Positions 35,431 to 45,137 are shown, numbered from the stretch's first letter. The stretch is DNA of 64,000 nt from Silanimonas sp. (GCF_027531545.1 NZ_JAPZSC010000001.1:310001-374000), one strand, 5' to 3'. Numbers and translations are program-made. Notes: generated by a model from the sequence alone, not told the origin.

Positions 35431-36249
35431 TCAGCCGGCGAGGAAGAGCGCCGCGGCGAGCAGGGCGACCGTCGCCGCGAGGACGGCCAGGCCCAGGCCG
35501 CGACCCAGCGGCTTGGAAGGCACAGCCACAACGGCGAGCAAGCCCAGCAGCGCGAGGCCCTGCGGCAGCGGGTGCGCGAGCAGGCCCAGGTCGAACCCGG
35601 GCATCGCGACGAGGAACGCGGCCAGCGAGGCAGCGACGACGAGCAGCGCGCCGCCACCGAGGATCGCCGCATAGGCCGCTGCGGCATCGCCAAAGCGGGC
35701 ATTGAAGGTCGCGACGATCGCGACCGCCGCGCCGATGCCGACCAGGGCTGAGACAACGAGCGCAGCACCCCCATCGAGGCCAGGCAGGCCCGCGAAGAAG
35801 GGCGCCCCGGCCAGCACGCCGCGTGCGCCGAGGGCCAGCAGGGCCGCACCCAGCAGGAGGCGGATGCCGTTGCGGCCCCAGCCCTCGCGGCTGACCGCGA
35901 ACTCGGCGAGTTCGGCCTGCGCCTTGTCGCCGTCGAGCATCCGCCACGGTCGAATGCGCAGCACGAGACCGGTGCTGATCAGCAGGCCGGCGGCACCGAC
36001 GCCCAAGGTGCCGAGCATGGCACCGTGCGCGGCCGTCGCGGCCACCGGCAGGCCCTGCCACGCGGCAGCACCCGCGATGAGCGCCAAGCCCGGCAACGCA
36101 TAACCGACGCCGACCAGCACCAGCCCGGCGGTGAGCGCCGAGGCCCCGGCCTGCTGCACGAGCCCGGATAGGCCTTTCGTGGCGGTATCGGTGCCGAGCA
36201 GCAGGGCGATCAGGCCGCCGATGAAGTAGAGGAATTCCATGGGCGTCAC
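35431..36249 (-). CDS. CaCA (Na/Ca exchanger)-like membrane protein, degenerate
   Basis: Predicted 272-residue, very hydrophobic protein with about eight helices. The first helices (FIGGLIALLLGTDTATKGLSGLVQQAGASALTAG, split here by LVLVGVGYALPGLALIAGA) follow the order of the alpha-1 repeat of cation/Ca exchangers. The hallmark GTSxPE is replaced by GYALPGL, with no acidic residue, and no clear alpha-2 repeat motif is seen. It may be a divergent transporter or a structural relative; the assignment is tentative. Convergent with the SLC13 gene; the lpdA gene lies 33 bases downstream on the same strand. Confidence 0.5.
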   Translation of the reverse strand: MTPMEFLYFIGGLIALLLGTDTATKGLSGLVQQAGASALTAGLVLVGVGYALPGLALIAGAAAWQGLPVAATAAHGAMLGTLGVGAAGLLISTGLVLRIRPWRMLDGDKAQAELAEFAVSREGWGRNGIRLLLGAALLALGARGVLAGAPFFAGLPGLDGGAALVVSALVGIGAAVAIVATFNARFGDAAAAYAAILGGGALLVVAASLAAFLVAMPGFDLGLLAHPLPQGLALLGLLAVVAVPSKPLGRGLGLAVLAATVALLAAALFLAG

Positions 36250-36282
36250 CTCGGCGGGCGCGGCGACGAGGCCGCGCGCCGC

Positions 36283-38076
36283 TTACTTCTTTTTCGGGAT
36301 GTAGAGGTCGGTGATCGTGCCTTCGGCCACTTCCGCCGCCATCGCGACCGTCTCGATCAGCGTGGGGTGCGGATGGATGGTGTGGCCGATGTCGCCGACC
36401 TCCGCGCCCATCTCGATCGCGAGGGCGATCTCGCCGATGAGATCACCCGCATTCGTGCCGACCACGCCGCCGCCGATCACGCGGTGCGTCTCGGCATCGA
36501 GGATGAGCTTCGTCGAGCCTTCGGTGCGGCCGTTGCCGATCGCGCGGCCCGAGGCCGCCCACGGAAACTTGCCGACCTCGATGGCGAGGCCCTTGGCCTT
36601 GGCTTCGGTTTCCGTGACGCCGACCCACGCCACTTCCGGGTCGGTGTAGGCCACCGACGGAATCACGCGCGCGACCCACTCGCGCTTCTCGCCCGCCGCG
36701 ACTTCGGCCGCGAGCTTGCCCTCGTGCGTGGCCTTGTGGGCGAGCATCGGCTGACCGACGAGATCACCGATGGCGAAGATATGCGGCACGTTGGTGCGCA
36801 TCTGGCGGTCGACCGGGATGAAGCCGCGCTCGGTCACCTGCACGCCGGCCTTCTCCGCGGCGAGCTTGCCGCCGTTCGGGCTGCGGCCCACCGAGACCAG
36901 CACGCGGTCGAACGCCGCGCTGCTCGGCGCGCGCTCGCCTTCGAGACGCGCATGCAAGCCGTCGGGCTTGGCGACGACCTCCGGCACCTTGGTGTTGAGG
37001 TGCACGACGACGCCGCGACTCTTGAGCAGGTCGGCCAGCGGCTTGACGAGGTCGAGGTCGGCGCCCGGCATCAGCTGGGGGCCGAGCTCGACGACCGTGA
37101 CCGCGCTGCCGAGGCCGGCGTACACGCAGGCCATCTCGAGGCCGATGATGCCGCCGCCGACGACCAGCAGATTCTTGGGAATGTCGGCGAGCTGCAGCGC
37201 GTCGGTGGAGTCCATCACGCGCGCGTCGCCCCATGGGAAGCCCGGCAGCTTCACCGGCTGCGAACCGGCCGCGATGATCGCCTTCTCGAAGGCGAGGCGC
37301 TGGGGGCCATCCGCCGTGGCGATATCGAGCTCGTTCGGCGAGGCGAAGGTGGCCGTTCCCTGCAGAACGCGCACCTTGCGCTGCTTGGCCATGCCGGCGA
37401 GGCCCTTGGTGAGCGTTCCGATCACCTTTTCCTTGTAGCCGCGCAGCTTGTCGACATCGATTTTGGGGGCGCCAAAGCTCACGCCCACGGCATCCATGTG
37501 CTTCGCTTCCTGGATGACGGCGGCGGTGTGCAGCAGCGCCTTCGAGGGAATGCAGCCGACGTTGAGGCAGACGCCACCGAGCGTCGGATAGCGCTCGATG
37601 AGCACCACGTCGAGACCGAGGTCGGCGGCGCGGAACGCGGCGGTGTAGCCGCCGGGGCCGGCGCCGATCACCACCAGCTGGCAGCGGTGGTCGGCGGCCT
37701 TGCCGTCGCTGGACGCGGCTTTCGGAGCAGGCGCGGCGGCGGCCGCAGACGGCGGTGCAACAACCGATCCGGCCGGCGTAGCGGGCGCTGGCGCGGCCGG
37801 CTTCGGCGCCGCGGCGGGCGTGGCGGCGGCACCGGCTTCGGCGACCTCAAGCGTGGCGATCACGTGGCCTTCCGAGACTTCGTCGCCGAGCTTCACCTTC
37901 AGCGCGGTGATCACGCCGGCGGCCGGCGACGGCACCTCCATCGTCGCCTTGTCGCTTTCGAGGGTGACGAGGCCCTGGTCCTTCTTCACCGTGTCGCCGG
38001 GCTTCACCAGCAGTTCGATGACGGGGATGCCGGCGCTGCCGCCGATGTCGGGAACCTTGACGTCAATGCTGGCCAT
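36283..38076 (-). CDS. lpdA: Dihydrolipoyl dehydrogenase (E3) with N-terminal lipoyl domain
   Basis: Predicted 597-residue E3 of the pyruvate dehydrogenase complex. Residues 1-80 are a lipoyl domain with the lipoylated Lys43 in [13 protein letters not shown]. An Ala/Pro linker (about 80-130) follows, then a full flavoprotein: [20 protein letters not shown], the redox pair in [19 protein letters not shown] site [34 protein letters not shown], and the C-terminal base in [11 protein letters not shown]. Standard E3 is about 475 residues; the extra domain is known in Neisseria and Xanthomonas relatives. It is 17 bases after the nitrilase gene. Confidence 0.96.
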   Translation of the reverse strand: MASIDVKVPDIGGSAGIPVIELLVKPGDTVKKDQGLVTLESDKATMEVPSPAAGVITALKVKLGDEVSEGHVIATLEVAEAGAAATPAAAPKPAAPAPATPAGSVVAPPSAAAAAPAPKAASSDGKAADHRCQLVVIGAGPGGYTAAFRAADLGLDVVLIERYPTLGGVCLNVGCIPSKALLHTAAVIQEAKHMDAVGVSFGAPKIDVDKLRGYKEKVIGTLTKGLAGMAKQRKVRVLQGTATFASPNELDIATADGPQRLAFEKAIIAAGSQPVKLPGFPWGDARVMDSTDALQLADIPKNLLVVGGGIIGLEMACVYAGLGSAVTVVELGPQLMPGADLDLVKPLADLLKSRGVVVHLNTKVPEVVAKPDGLHARLEGERAPSSAAFDRVLVSVGRSPNGGKLAAEKAGVQVTERGFIPVDRQMRTNVPHIFAIGDLVGQPMLAHKATHEGKLAAEVAAGEKREWVARVIPSVAYTDPEVAWVGVTETEAKAKGLAIEVGKFPWAASGRAIGNGRTEGSTKLILDAETHRVIGGGVVGTNAGDLIGEIALAIEMGAEVGDIGHTIHPHPTLIETVAMAAEVAEGTITDLYIPKKK

Positions 38077-38093
38077 GCGTGTTCTCTCTTGAA

Positions 38094-39011
38094 TCAGGCG
38101 CCGCGCAGGGCGGCATAAAGATCGGGACGGCGGTCGATGAGGTTGCGGACGCTGCCGTGCTCGCGGGCGCGCTTGAGCGCGGCGCCGTCGAGTTCGGCGA
38201 CAAGGAGTTGCGCGACGTTCGGCGTCGCGGCCTTCGCGACACCGTCGGCGGCAAAGGCGCTGATGGCGTCATCGCAGGGCGTGAGCACGGCCGACTCGGC
38301 GTATTGCTGGTCGAAACTCGCGACGCCGGGGCAGAAGCCCGTGTTGCCGGCGGTGACGACATAGACCTGGTTCTCGACGGTGCGCGCCTGCGCACTGTGG
38401 CGAACGCGAAGGTGGCCGCCGCGCAGATCGGTGCAATAGGGAATCGCGAACAGCCACGCGCCCGCGTCGACTTGTGCGCGGCCCAGCTCGGGGAATTCGC
38501 TGTCGTAGCAGATCTGCACGCCGACCTTGCCGACCGGCGTGTCGACCGGCGCGACGTCGCGGGCCTCGCCACCCTCGACCGCCCAGCTGCCGGCCTCGCT
38601 CGGGGTGATGTGCAGTTTGTCGCGGCGCTGCAGCGCGCCGTCGGGCGTGGCGACCCAGCAGACGTTGCGCGGGCGGCCGTCGATCCACGTCAGGTGCGTG
38701 CCGCCGACGAGCGTGAGCCGATGCCGCTTCGCGAGATCCGACAGCAGCGCCGTCCACGCCGGCGTGTGCGCGGAGAGCCGATCCAGCGCTTCGGCGGGCC
38801 CGAGCCGCGTCGGCTCGGCGCTGAGCAGCTGGCAGGTGATCAGCTCAGGCACCACGAGCAGCTCGACGCCGTAATCGCCGGCGACGCGCACCCACTCACT
38901 GAACTCGCCGGCGAATTCGTCGAAGCCAGACACGCGGCGCTGCGCCCACTGCAGCGCGCCGACCGTGGCGCGCGCCGGGATGGCGTCGGACCCGGACGAC
39001 AGCGGGATCAT
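38094..39011 (-). CDS. Carbon-nitrogen hydrolase (nitrilase superfamily) inside the PDH operon
   Basis: Predicted 305-residue cytosolic amidase-like enzyme. The Glu-Lys-Cys triad is complete: E in [13 protein letters not shown] in [10 protein letters not shown] in [15 protein letters not shown]. The sequence [17 protein letters not shown] and [27 protein letters not shown] is family-like. Its ATG overlaps the stop of the E2 gene (ATGA) and E3 follows at 17 bases, so it is translated together with the pyruvate dehydrogenase subunits. The substrate is unknown; a repair role (damaged cofactor or lipoyl-related amide) is speculation. Confidence 0.9.
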   Translation of the reverse strand: MIPLSSGSDAIPARATVGALQWAQRRVSGFDEFAGEFSEWVRVAGDYGVELLVVPELITCQLLSAEPTRLGPAEALDRLSAHTPAWTALLSDLAKRHRLTLVGGTHLTWIDGRPRNVCWVATPDGALQRRDKLHITPSEAGSWAVEGGEARDVAPVDTPVGKVGVQICYDSEFPELGRAQVDAGAWLFAIPYCTDLRGGHLRVRHSAQARTVENQVYVVTAGNTGFCPGVASFDQQYAESAVLTPCDDAISAFAADGVAKAATPNVAQLLVAELDGAALKRAREHGSVRNLIDRRPDLYAALRGA

Positions 39012-40399
39012 CAGAGCAGCAGGCGGCGCAGGTCGCCCAGCGACTTCGCGAGGAAGCTGGTGAATCGCGCGGCGTCGGCGCCGTCGATCACGCGGTGGTC
39101 GTAGCTCAAGGACAGCGGGAGCATCAGGCGCGGCGCGAAGTCCTTGCCGTTCCACACGGGCTTGATGCTGCTGCGCGAGACGCCGAGGATCGCGACTTCC
39201 GGTGCGTTGATGATCGGCGTGAACGCGGTGCCGCCGATGCCGCCCAACGAGCTGATGGAGAAGCAGCCGCCCTGCATGTCCGCCGGGCCCAGCTTCTTGT
39301 CACGCGCCTTCTTGCTGATCTCCCCCAACTCACGGGCGAGATCAAGAAGCCCCTTCTGGTCGCAGTCGCGGATCACCGGCACCACGAGGCCGTCCGGCGT
39401 GTCGACCGCGATGCCGATGTGGAAGTAGCGCTTCAGCACGAGCGTGTCGCCGTCGAGCGAGGCGTTGAACTTCGGGAAGGCCTTCAGCGCGGCGACCGCG
39501 GCCTTGATCAGGAACACCAGCGGCGTGAGCTTCGTGTCCTTGCTCTCTTCGCCGAGCTGCCTGCGGAAGGCCTCCATCTCGGTGATGTCGGCATCGTCGA
39601 ACTGGGTGACGTGCGGGATCATCGCCCAGTTGCGGGCGAGGTTCTGGCCGGACAGCTTCTGGATGCGCGAGAGCGGCTGGGTCTCGACCGGGCCGAACTT
39701 GGCGAAGTCGACCTTCGGCCACGGGATGAGGTTCAAGCCACCGCCACCAGCGCCGGCACTGGGCGCGGCCATCGGCACGCCCTCCGCCATCACCTTCTTG
39801 ACGAAGGCCTGCACGTCTTCCTTGGCAATGCGGCCACCGCGACCGCTGCCGGCCACTTTCGCGAGGTCGACGCCCAGCTCGCGGGCGAACACGCGCACGG
39901 CCGGCGAGGCGTGCGGCACCTTGTCGGGCATCAGCGATTCGGCGGTGAAGGCGATTGGCGGCGTGCTCGGCGGCAGTGCCTCCGGATCGACGCCCGGCGT
40001 GTTGGCGAGGGCCGGAGCGGGACCGATGGCGACGGGTGCAGCGGCGACGGCCGCTGCGGGTGCGCGCTCCGCAACCGCGGCCGGGGCAGGTACGGGCGCC
40101 GGCGTGGGCTTCGACGCGGGGGCGGGCGCGGCCACCGGGGCCGGTGCTGCAGCGCCCTCCTCGACCTCGATGCGCGCGACGACGTGGCCTTCGCTCAGCG
40201 CATCGCCGAGCTTCACCGTGATCTCGCGGACGATGCCGGCGAACGGCGACGGCACTTCCATCGTGGCCTTGTCGGATTCCAGCGTGACGAGGCCCTGGTC
40301 CTTCTTCACCCGGTCGCCCACGGCGACGAGCAATTCGATGACGGGAACGTCGCTGCTGTTGCCGAGGTCGGGCACCTTGGCGTCGCGGATATCGGCCAT
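39011..40399 (-). CDS. aceF: Dihydrolipoyl acetyltransferase (E2 of pyruvate dehydrogenase)
   Basis: Predicted 462-residue E2. A single lipoyl domain (1-80, Lys44 in [13 protein letters not shown]) is joined by an Ala/Pro linker to a peripheral-subunit-binding domain (HASPAVRVFARELGVDL, GRGGRIAKEDV) and the trimeric acetyltransferase core with the catalytic DHRVIDG. E. coli E2 has three lipoyl domains; here one sits on E2 and another on E3. GGAGG precedes the ATG closely. First gene of E2 - nitrilase - E3; the E1 gene (aceE) is not in the window. Confidence 0.96.
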   Translation of the reverse strand: MADIRDAKVPDLGNSSDVPVIELLVAVGDRVKKDQGLVTLESDKATMEVPSPFAGIVREITVKLGDALSEGHVVARIEVEEGAAAPAPVAAPAPASKPTPAPVPAPAAVAERAPAAAVAAAPVAIGPAPALANTPGVDPEALPPSTPPIAFTAESLMPDKVPHASPAVRVFARELGVDLAKVAGSGRGGRIAKEDVQAFVKKVMAEGVPMAAPSAGAGGGGLNLIPWPKVDFAKFGPVETQPLSRIQKLSGQNLARNWAMIPHVTQFDDADITEMEAFRRQLGEESKDTKLTPLVFLIKAAVAALKAFPKFNASLDGDTLVLKRYFHIGIAVDTPDGLVVPVIRDCDQKGLLDLARELGEISKKARDKKLGPADMQGGCFSISSLGGIGGTAFTPIINAPEVAILGVSRSSIKPVWNGKDFAPRLMLPLSLSYDHRVIDGADAARFTSFLAKSLGDLRRLLL

Positions 40400-40651
40400 G
40401 TCCCCTCCGAGGGACGCAAACAAGGCCCGCATTCTGGCCTCCGCGCCGATGGGGCGCCATCCCTGCCGGCCCCGGGTCGGCTCCAAGGGGCCCGCATACG
40501 TTTACAGCGGGGCCGATTCACGCCCTGGGGACGCGCCCTTGCCATCCCGAGGACAAATCCTTGGCGTTCGCTGCACTGCGACATGCGCCGTCTTACGCTG
40601 CGGCCGGTGACCCCGCCGCGCTGCCCCCTCGCCTTACCAAGGATCTCCCCG

Positions 40652-41269
40652 ATGCGTACCCCTCTCGCCCTCTCCTCGATCGCCCTCGCCACCGCGCTGG
40701 CGTCCACCACTGTCTCCGCGCAGGACTTCGCCGTCCGCGCCGGCTTCGCCAACGTCAACCCGAAGTCGGACAACGGCACGCTTGCCGGCGCCGCGGCCTC
40801 CATCGACAGCGACTCGCAGGCCATTCTGGGCGCCTCCTATTTCTTCGATAACGGCGTCGAGCTGACGTTCGACATGCCGGTGAGCAAGTTCGAGCACACG
40901 GTCACGCTGGCCGGCCTCGGCCAGGTCGTCACGCTGAAGCACCAGCCCATCAGCCTCGGCGCCAACTGGCATTTCCTCGGTGGTGACGAGGGCGGATTCA
41001 GCCCCTACGCGGGCCTGGGCTACAACTGGACCTCGCTGTCCGACGTCCGCGGCATCAACGCCTTGGCCGGCGCGCCGGTCGATGTCGATGATTCGAACGG
41101 CCTGACCGCGGCGTTCGGCGCCGACTTCCTCGCCAGCGACCGCTGGTTCATCCGCGGCGAAGCGCGCTGGATCGACTTCGACTCCGAAGCAACCCTGGCC
41201 GGCGCCGGGATCGGCACCGCGAACGTCGATCCGTGGGTGTACTCGCTGCAGGCCGGCCTGCGCTTCTAA
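40652..41269 (+). CDS. OmpW-family outer membrane protein
   Basis: Predicted 205-residue exported barrel. Signal peptide (RTPLALSSIALATALASTTVSA), then FAVRAGFANVNPKSDNG, alternating strands, LKHQPISLGANWHFLGG, FSPYAGLGYNWT, and the ending YSLQAGLRF with terminal Phe. Eight-strand OmpW barrels form channels for small hydrophobic compounds and respond to stress. The ATG follows GGATCTCCCCG. Divergent from aceF over 252 bases, in which I find no clear regulator site. Confidence 0.93.
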   Translation: MRTPLALSSIALATALASTTVSAQDFAVRAGFANVNPKSDNGTLAGAAASIDSDSQAILGASYFFDNGVELTFDMPVSKFEHTVTLAGLGQVVTLKHQPISLGANWHFLGGDEGGFSPYAGLGYNWTSLSDVRGINALAGAPVDVDDSNGLTAAFGADFLASDRWFIRGEARWIDFDSEATLAGAGIGTANVDPWVYSLQAGLRF

Positions 41270-41280
41270 GGTCGCGGCAC

Positions 41281-41309
41281 GGGCCGGGCCGCAGGCGCCG
41301 GCCCGGCCC
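41281..41309. terminator. Strong GC hairpin after the ompW gene
   Basis: GGGCCGGGCCG and CGGCCCGGCCC form a perfect 11 bp stem with a seven-base loop, 11 bases after the OmpW stop. There is no T-tract, so it may act as an RNA-stabilising or Rho-linked 3' end rather than an intrinsic terminator. Confidence 0.5.
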
Positions 41310-41388
41310 CGAGGGCGGCAACCGCCGCCTGTCATGCAAGGCCCGCGACGCTCTGGCAGGATGCCGGCAGCCTTCTTGCGCCGAGCCA

Positions 41389-42903
41389 ATGAACGTCCGG
41401 TTCCTCCTCCAGCCGCCCCACCGGGCGCTCGCGGTCTTCGCACTCGCGGTCGCCACCACCTTGCTCTTCCTCGGAACCAGAGGTCTATGGGATCCGGACG
41501 AGGGCCGCTTCTCGAACGTGGCACTGCAGATCCTGCGGAGCGGCGATTGGATCAGCCTCTACCGGCATCACGAGACCCTGCATTTCACCAAGCCGCCAGT
41601 CACCTATTGGGCGATCGCGGCCAGTGTCTCGGCACTGGGTTGGAACGAATGGGCGGTGCGGCTGCCCGGCGCATTGGCCCATCTCGGCATCGTGGCGCTG
41701 CTGTTGCGCATCGGCCGGCATTTCGCGCCGCGGCGGCCGTGGCTGCCGGCACTGGTGTATGCGACGTTCCCGCTGACGATGCTGGCGAGCGGCATCGCCA
41801 CCACCGACACACCCCTGGCCTTCGCAACCACGCTCGCGTTCGCCTGCTACGTGATCGCGCGTTTCGAGTCGCGGCCGGCATGGATGCTCGGCATGTGGGC
41901 GGGCTTCGCACTCGCCTTCATGACCAAGGGGCCGCCGGGCCTGATCGGCTTGGCCGCCGTGTTGGTGCTGCATGCCTTCGGCCGACGCGACGCGGGGCTG
42001 CCCTCGCTGCGCCTCGGGTGGGGGCTGCCCCTGTTCGTGGTGCTGGGCTTCAGCTGGTACCTGGTGGTCGTGGTGAAGCACCCCGGCCTGCTCGAGTACT
42101 TCGTCCATCACGAGGTGGTGGCCCGCGTGGCTTCCGACGTCCACGGCCGCTATCCGGAATGGTGGGGCGGGCTCTACGTTTACGGGTTGACCTTGGGTCT
42201 CGGCGCCTTGCCGTGGTGGCCCTGGGCCTTGGCCGCCTGGCGGCGCGGTGGGGGCACCTTCCGGGACGCCGCACCGACGACGCGCCTGCTGCTCGCTTGG
42301 CTCGGAGTCGGCCTGCTGGTCTTCATGCTCGCCCGCTCGCGCCTTCCGCTCTACGTGCTCCCGCTGTTCGCACCGCTGGCCCTGCTGATCGGCCGCGCCC
42401 TCGAGGCTGCGCCGCTGGGACGCGCCCGCTGGGCGGCGGTGGCCGCGGTGTTGGCTCTGGTCATCGGCGTGAAGGTGCTGCTGGCCTACCTGCCGCAGGT
42501 GGCGGAAGCCTTGCCGGCGCGCACGGCGGAACGCCTGCCGCTGCACAAGAACGCGCGGGAATGGGCCGAACGGCTCGATGCCGTCGTGCCTTATCGCATC
42601 GAGGAAGTGGTCTTCGTCAACGACATGGCCCGCTACGGATTGAACCTCTACCTCCATGCCGAGATCGAGAAGACCGACGTCGACGGCGATCTCGCCAGCA
42701 AACCGATCTCGGACGCGCCGTTCGACGATGTGCTCGGACACGAACTCCGCGAGAAGCAGCCGCCCGGCAGGGTGTTCGTGATGCGCCCCGCGATGGCGGC
42801 TCGCTTCGAAGCCGAGGCACGCGACGCCGGAGTGATGCCGACACGTTTGGGCGCGGTGCGCGATCGCGTGGTCTACACCCTCGCCCCCCAGGGCACCCCC
42901 TAG
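41389..42903 (+). CDS. GT39-family (ArnT/PMT-like) membrane glycosyltransferase
   Basis: Predicted 504-residue inner-membrane enzyme using a polyprenyl-phosphate sugar donor. The N-terminal helix is followed by the catalytic acidic motif GLWDPDEGRFSN, then the HFTKPPVTYW loop, about ten further helices (FAFATTLAFACYVIARF, FMTKGPPGLIGL) and a soluble C-terminal domain of about 120 residues (from LHKNAREWAERL). These are features of ArnT-type lipid A or lipid-linked sugar transferases. The acceptor is unknown. Its stop overlaps that of the CHAD gene. Confidence 0.9.
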   Translation: MNVRFLLQPPHRALAVFALAVATTLLFLGTRGLWDPDEGRFSNVALQILRSGDWISLYRHHETLHFTKPPVTYWAIAASVSALGWNEWAVRLPGALAHLGIVALLLRIGRHFAPRRPWLPALVYATFPLTMLASGIATTDTPLAFATTLAFACYVIARFESRPAWMLGMWAGFALAFMTKGPPGLIGLAAVLVLHAFGRRDAGLPSLRLGWGLPLFVVLGFSWYLVVVVKHPGLLEYFVHHEVVARVASDVHGRYPEWWGGLYVYGLTLGLGALPWWPWALAAWRRGGGTFRDAAPTTRLLLAWLGVGLLVFMLARSRLPLYVLPLFAPLALLIGRALEAAPLGRARWAAVAAVLALVIGVKVLLAYLPQVAEALPARTAERLPLHKNAREWAERLDAVVPYRIEEVVFVNDMARYGLNLYLHAEIEKTDVDGDLASKPISDAPFDDVLGHELREKQPPGRVFVMRPAMAARFEAEARDAGVMPTRLGAVRDRVVYTLAPQGTP

Positions 42904-43706
42904 ATCGGGCGGGACAAGGCATCGACGGCGTCGCCCTTGGCCGACTGGTACAGGGGTTCGACGAGGCGGCGGAGCATCGCCCGGTCGCGCGCCGGGAACA
43001 CGCCGCTGCGGCGGCAGCGGGCGAGCAGCAGCGCGTGGTCCTGGGCCCGGCCCATCCGATCCGCCAGGTCGGCGATGCCCGGCGTGCCGTGGTCGCGATC
43101 TGGCGCCACGCGCGCCAGCGTGCTCTCCTGCTGGCGAAGCCGACGCAGGCGGCGGCGCAGGGTGTGCCAGGCTTCGGCATCCGCGCTTCCCCGGGCCTCC
43201 TTGAGCGCCTTTCGCAGGCGCTTGCGCGAGTGGGCTTGCGCGGCCTCGATGTCGGCGTCGCGCACCGAAGCCCACGGGAGCAGGCCAATCCGGGCCTGCG
43301 CCTGCTGCAGCCGCGACCGACGGCGCGCGAAATCCGGATCACGCGCCAGGGCCGTGGTGAGTCGACGGGCCCGCAGCACGGCGACGAAAGCGCAGAGGCG
43401 CTCGCATTCGATCGGGCCGATCACCGCATCCCGTGAGAGGTGCAGCAGCCCATCGCGCAGGGCGTCGGCATCGCGAAGGGCGGAGAGCCCGCGGCACAGG
43501 CTGCGCAACGAGGCGTCGAGGCGTCTCACCGACGGCGTGGCGGAGAACGAGGCCCCCGCGAGCGCCAGCAGGGCGCGCACGCGGCGGATGGATTTCCGCG
43601 CCTGATGGATGCCTTGATGGCGCTCTTCGCCGGGGCGCGCCAACTGGCGCGCCGCCCGCTCCAACTCCTGCTCGGCTTCCGCCTGAAGCAACGCCCCCAG
43701 ACCCAC
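42900..43706 (-). CDS. CHAD-domain protein
   Basis: Predicted 268-residue, Arg-rich, all-helical protein. CHAD repeats are visible: RHQGIHQARKSIRRVRALL, LRSLCRGLSALRDADAL and WHTLRRRLRRLRQQESTL, with the conserved histidines and basic residues that bind polyphosphate. The CYTH domain often fused to CHAD is absent. Binding of polyphosphate granules or of anionic metabolites is inferred from the family. It converges on the GT39 gene with a 4-base overlap. Confidence 0.92.
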   Translation of the reverse strand: MGLGALLQAEAEQELERAARQLARPGEERHQGIHQARKSIRRVRALLALAGASFSATPSVRRLDASLRSLCRGLSALRDADALRDGLLHLSRDAVIGPIECERLCAFVAVLRARRLTTALARDPDFARRRSRLQQAQARIGLLPWASVRDADIEAAQAHSRKRLRKALKEARGSADAEAWHTLRRRLRRLRQQESTLARVAPDRDHGTPGIADLADRMGRAQDHALLLARCRRSGVFPARDRAMLRRLVEPLYQSAKGDAVDALSRPI

Positions 43707-43785
43707 GATCGCCCCACCACGACTTCGACGCGCTGCAGGCTAGCAGGCCGTCGGCGCGCGAAGGTTACAGCGCGGTCGGTGGGGC

Positions 43786-44277
43786 TCAGCCGGCGCGCGA
43801 CGCGCGGCGCGCCTCGCGTTGCGCCTTCAGGTGGTCGCGCAGTTCGTCCGGGACGATGCGGCCGTCGCGGTCGCGGTCGATGATGGCGAAGCGGCCGGCG
43901 AGCTGCGGCGCCTCGGTGCCGATCTCGGCCATGGTCAGGCTGCGGTCACCGTCCACGTCGAGGAAGGCGAAGCGCGCGCGCATCGCCTCGCGCTGGGCCT
44001 TGGCCAGGTCGCGACGCGTGGCCGCGAGCCGGGCGGCCTTGCGAAGTTCCTCCGGGGCAAGGCGCTGGTCGCCATTGCGATCAATGCGCTCGAAGCGCTC
44101 GGCCAAACGGGGGGCCGTAGCGGCTTCGGCACGATCGATCACGCCGTCGCGGTTGCGGTCGAGCTCGGCGAAGCGGCCACCCGGCGTCGCGCCAGGCCCT
44201 GGGCGGGCGGGGCCAGCGCTGGCGATGGACGCCGCCAGCAGGGTGATCGCGAGGGCAAGCAGGAGAGGACGGGACAT
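43786..44277 (-). CDS. Exported EF-hand calcium-binding protein
   Basis: Predicted 163-residue protein with a signal peptide (SRPLLLALAITLLAASIASA) and four EF-hand loops: DRNRDGVIDRAE, DRNGDQRLAPEE, DVDGDRSLTMAE and DRDRDGRIVPDE, in two pairs linked by a basic helix (ARLAATRRDLAKAQREAMRAR). All loops keep the acidic ligands at positions 1, 3, 5 and 12. A calcium-buffering or sensing role in the periplasm is likely. Function unknown beyond that. Confidence 0.92.
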   Translation of the reverse strand: MSRPLLLALAITLLAASIASAGPARPGPGATPGGRFAELDRNRDGVIDRAEAATAPRLAERFERIDRNGDQRLAPEELRKAARLAATRRDLAKAQREAMRARFAFLDVDGDRSLTMAEIGTEAPQLAGRFAIIDRDRDGRIVPDELRDHLKAQREARRASRAG

Positions 44278-44354
44278 GGCGGGACTCCTTCGGGTGGTGA
44301 GTCCCTCAACGCGCCACGCGCGCATCGGTTGACCGGCCGACCGGGCGCCTTGGA

Positions 44355-45137
44355 TCAGCGCCGGGCCAGCCAACGCCCGCGGCGACCCATGGGCGTCGCG
44401 CCCGGCCCGAAGGTCCGCTCTTCGAACCACAGCCCGTCGTCGCCCACCAGCACCACGGTGCTGGCCCGCGTGCCATAGGCCTCGCCGCGGATGAAGGCGG
44501 CCGAGAGCCGGCGCTCCCATTCGAGCCCCAAGCCGGTGTCCGGCAGCAGGGCATCCGGCGCTTCGTGTGGATCGGCAAGCGCCTCGAAGAGGGGTTCGAG
44601 CAGGTCGCCGCCTTCGCGCGGCGTGCGTCGATCGGCACCGGTCAGCCATCGCGTCATCGCCGCACGCAGGGCCTCGGTCTTTGGCCACGGCGTGTCGATG
44701 TCGGCGTTCGACAGCGCATGCACCCCGGGCGCCAGGGTCCGCGCACCGTGCGCGGGATGGTTGGACGCGTAGTGGGCGGCGCCATCCCACAGCAGCAGGT
44801 TGAAGCGGCCGTACTCCGACGCGATCGGCTGCAAGGCGTCGAGGTAGGGGCTCGCCGTCGCCGTGCCGAGGACGAAGTCGGCCACGAGCGCGCCCCGCGA
44901 TCGTGCGAATGTTTCCGCGCGGCCGAGGCGAACGTTGGTGACCGCGGCGACGCGCCCATCGCGCGCCACCTGCAGCCAGCCGCCGCCGGCCTGCAGATCG
45001 CGGCCGCCATAGGTGGCTTCATCCCCATCGAGGAAGCCGGCCGCCGCGGTCGGGCGCGCGTGGAACTCGTCGCGATTGCCGGCGAGCACGAAGCGCCAAC
45101 GCGGGTGCGCGTCGACGGCGACAGCGATCAGGCACAT
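44355..45137 (-). CDS. NRDE-family (TANGO2-like) protein
   Basis: Predicted 260-residue protein of the NRDE family. The N-terminal MCLIAVAVDAHPRWRFVLAGNRDE holds the nucleophile-like Cys2 and the naming NRDE motif, followed by FHARPT, GGRDLQAGGGWLQVAR and VTNVRLG. The family folds like N-terminal-nucleophile hydrolases; eukaryotic TANGO2 has been linked to haem and lipid handling. Enzyme activity is unknown. Its start lies 10 bases inside the end of the glycosylase gene. Confidence 0.93.
   Translation of the reverse strand: MCLIAVAVDAHPRWRFVLAGNRDEFHARPTAAAGFLDGDEATYGGRDLQAGGGWLQVARDGRVAAVTNVRLGRAETFARSRGALVADFVLGTATASPYLDALQPIASEYGRFNLLLWDGAAHYASNHPAHGARTLAPGVHALSNADIDTPWPKTEALRAAMTRWLTGADRRTPREGGDLLEPLFEALADPHEAPDALLPDTGLGLEWERRLSAAFIRGEAYGTRASTVVLVGDDGLWFEERTFGPGATPMGRRGRWLARR

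Noticed and set aside
33078-35849. 923-codon minus-strand frame joining the SDR with sequence antisense to SLC13
   Set aside because: Only the last about 280 codons resemble a protein family; the rest is antisense to a clear SLC13 gene.
36367-38118. Long open frame of about 583 codons antisense to lpdA
   Set aside because: Shadow of the GC-rich codon bias opposite a well recognised gene; composition is Arg/His/Asp rich without domains.
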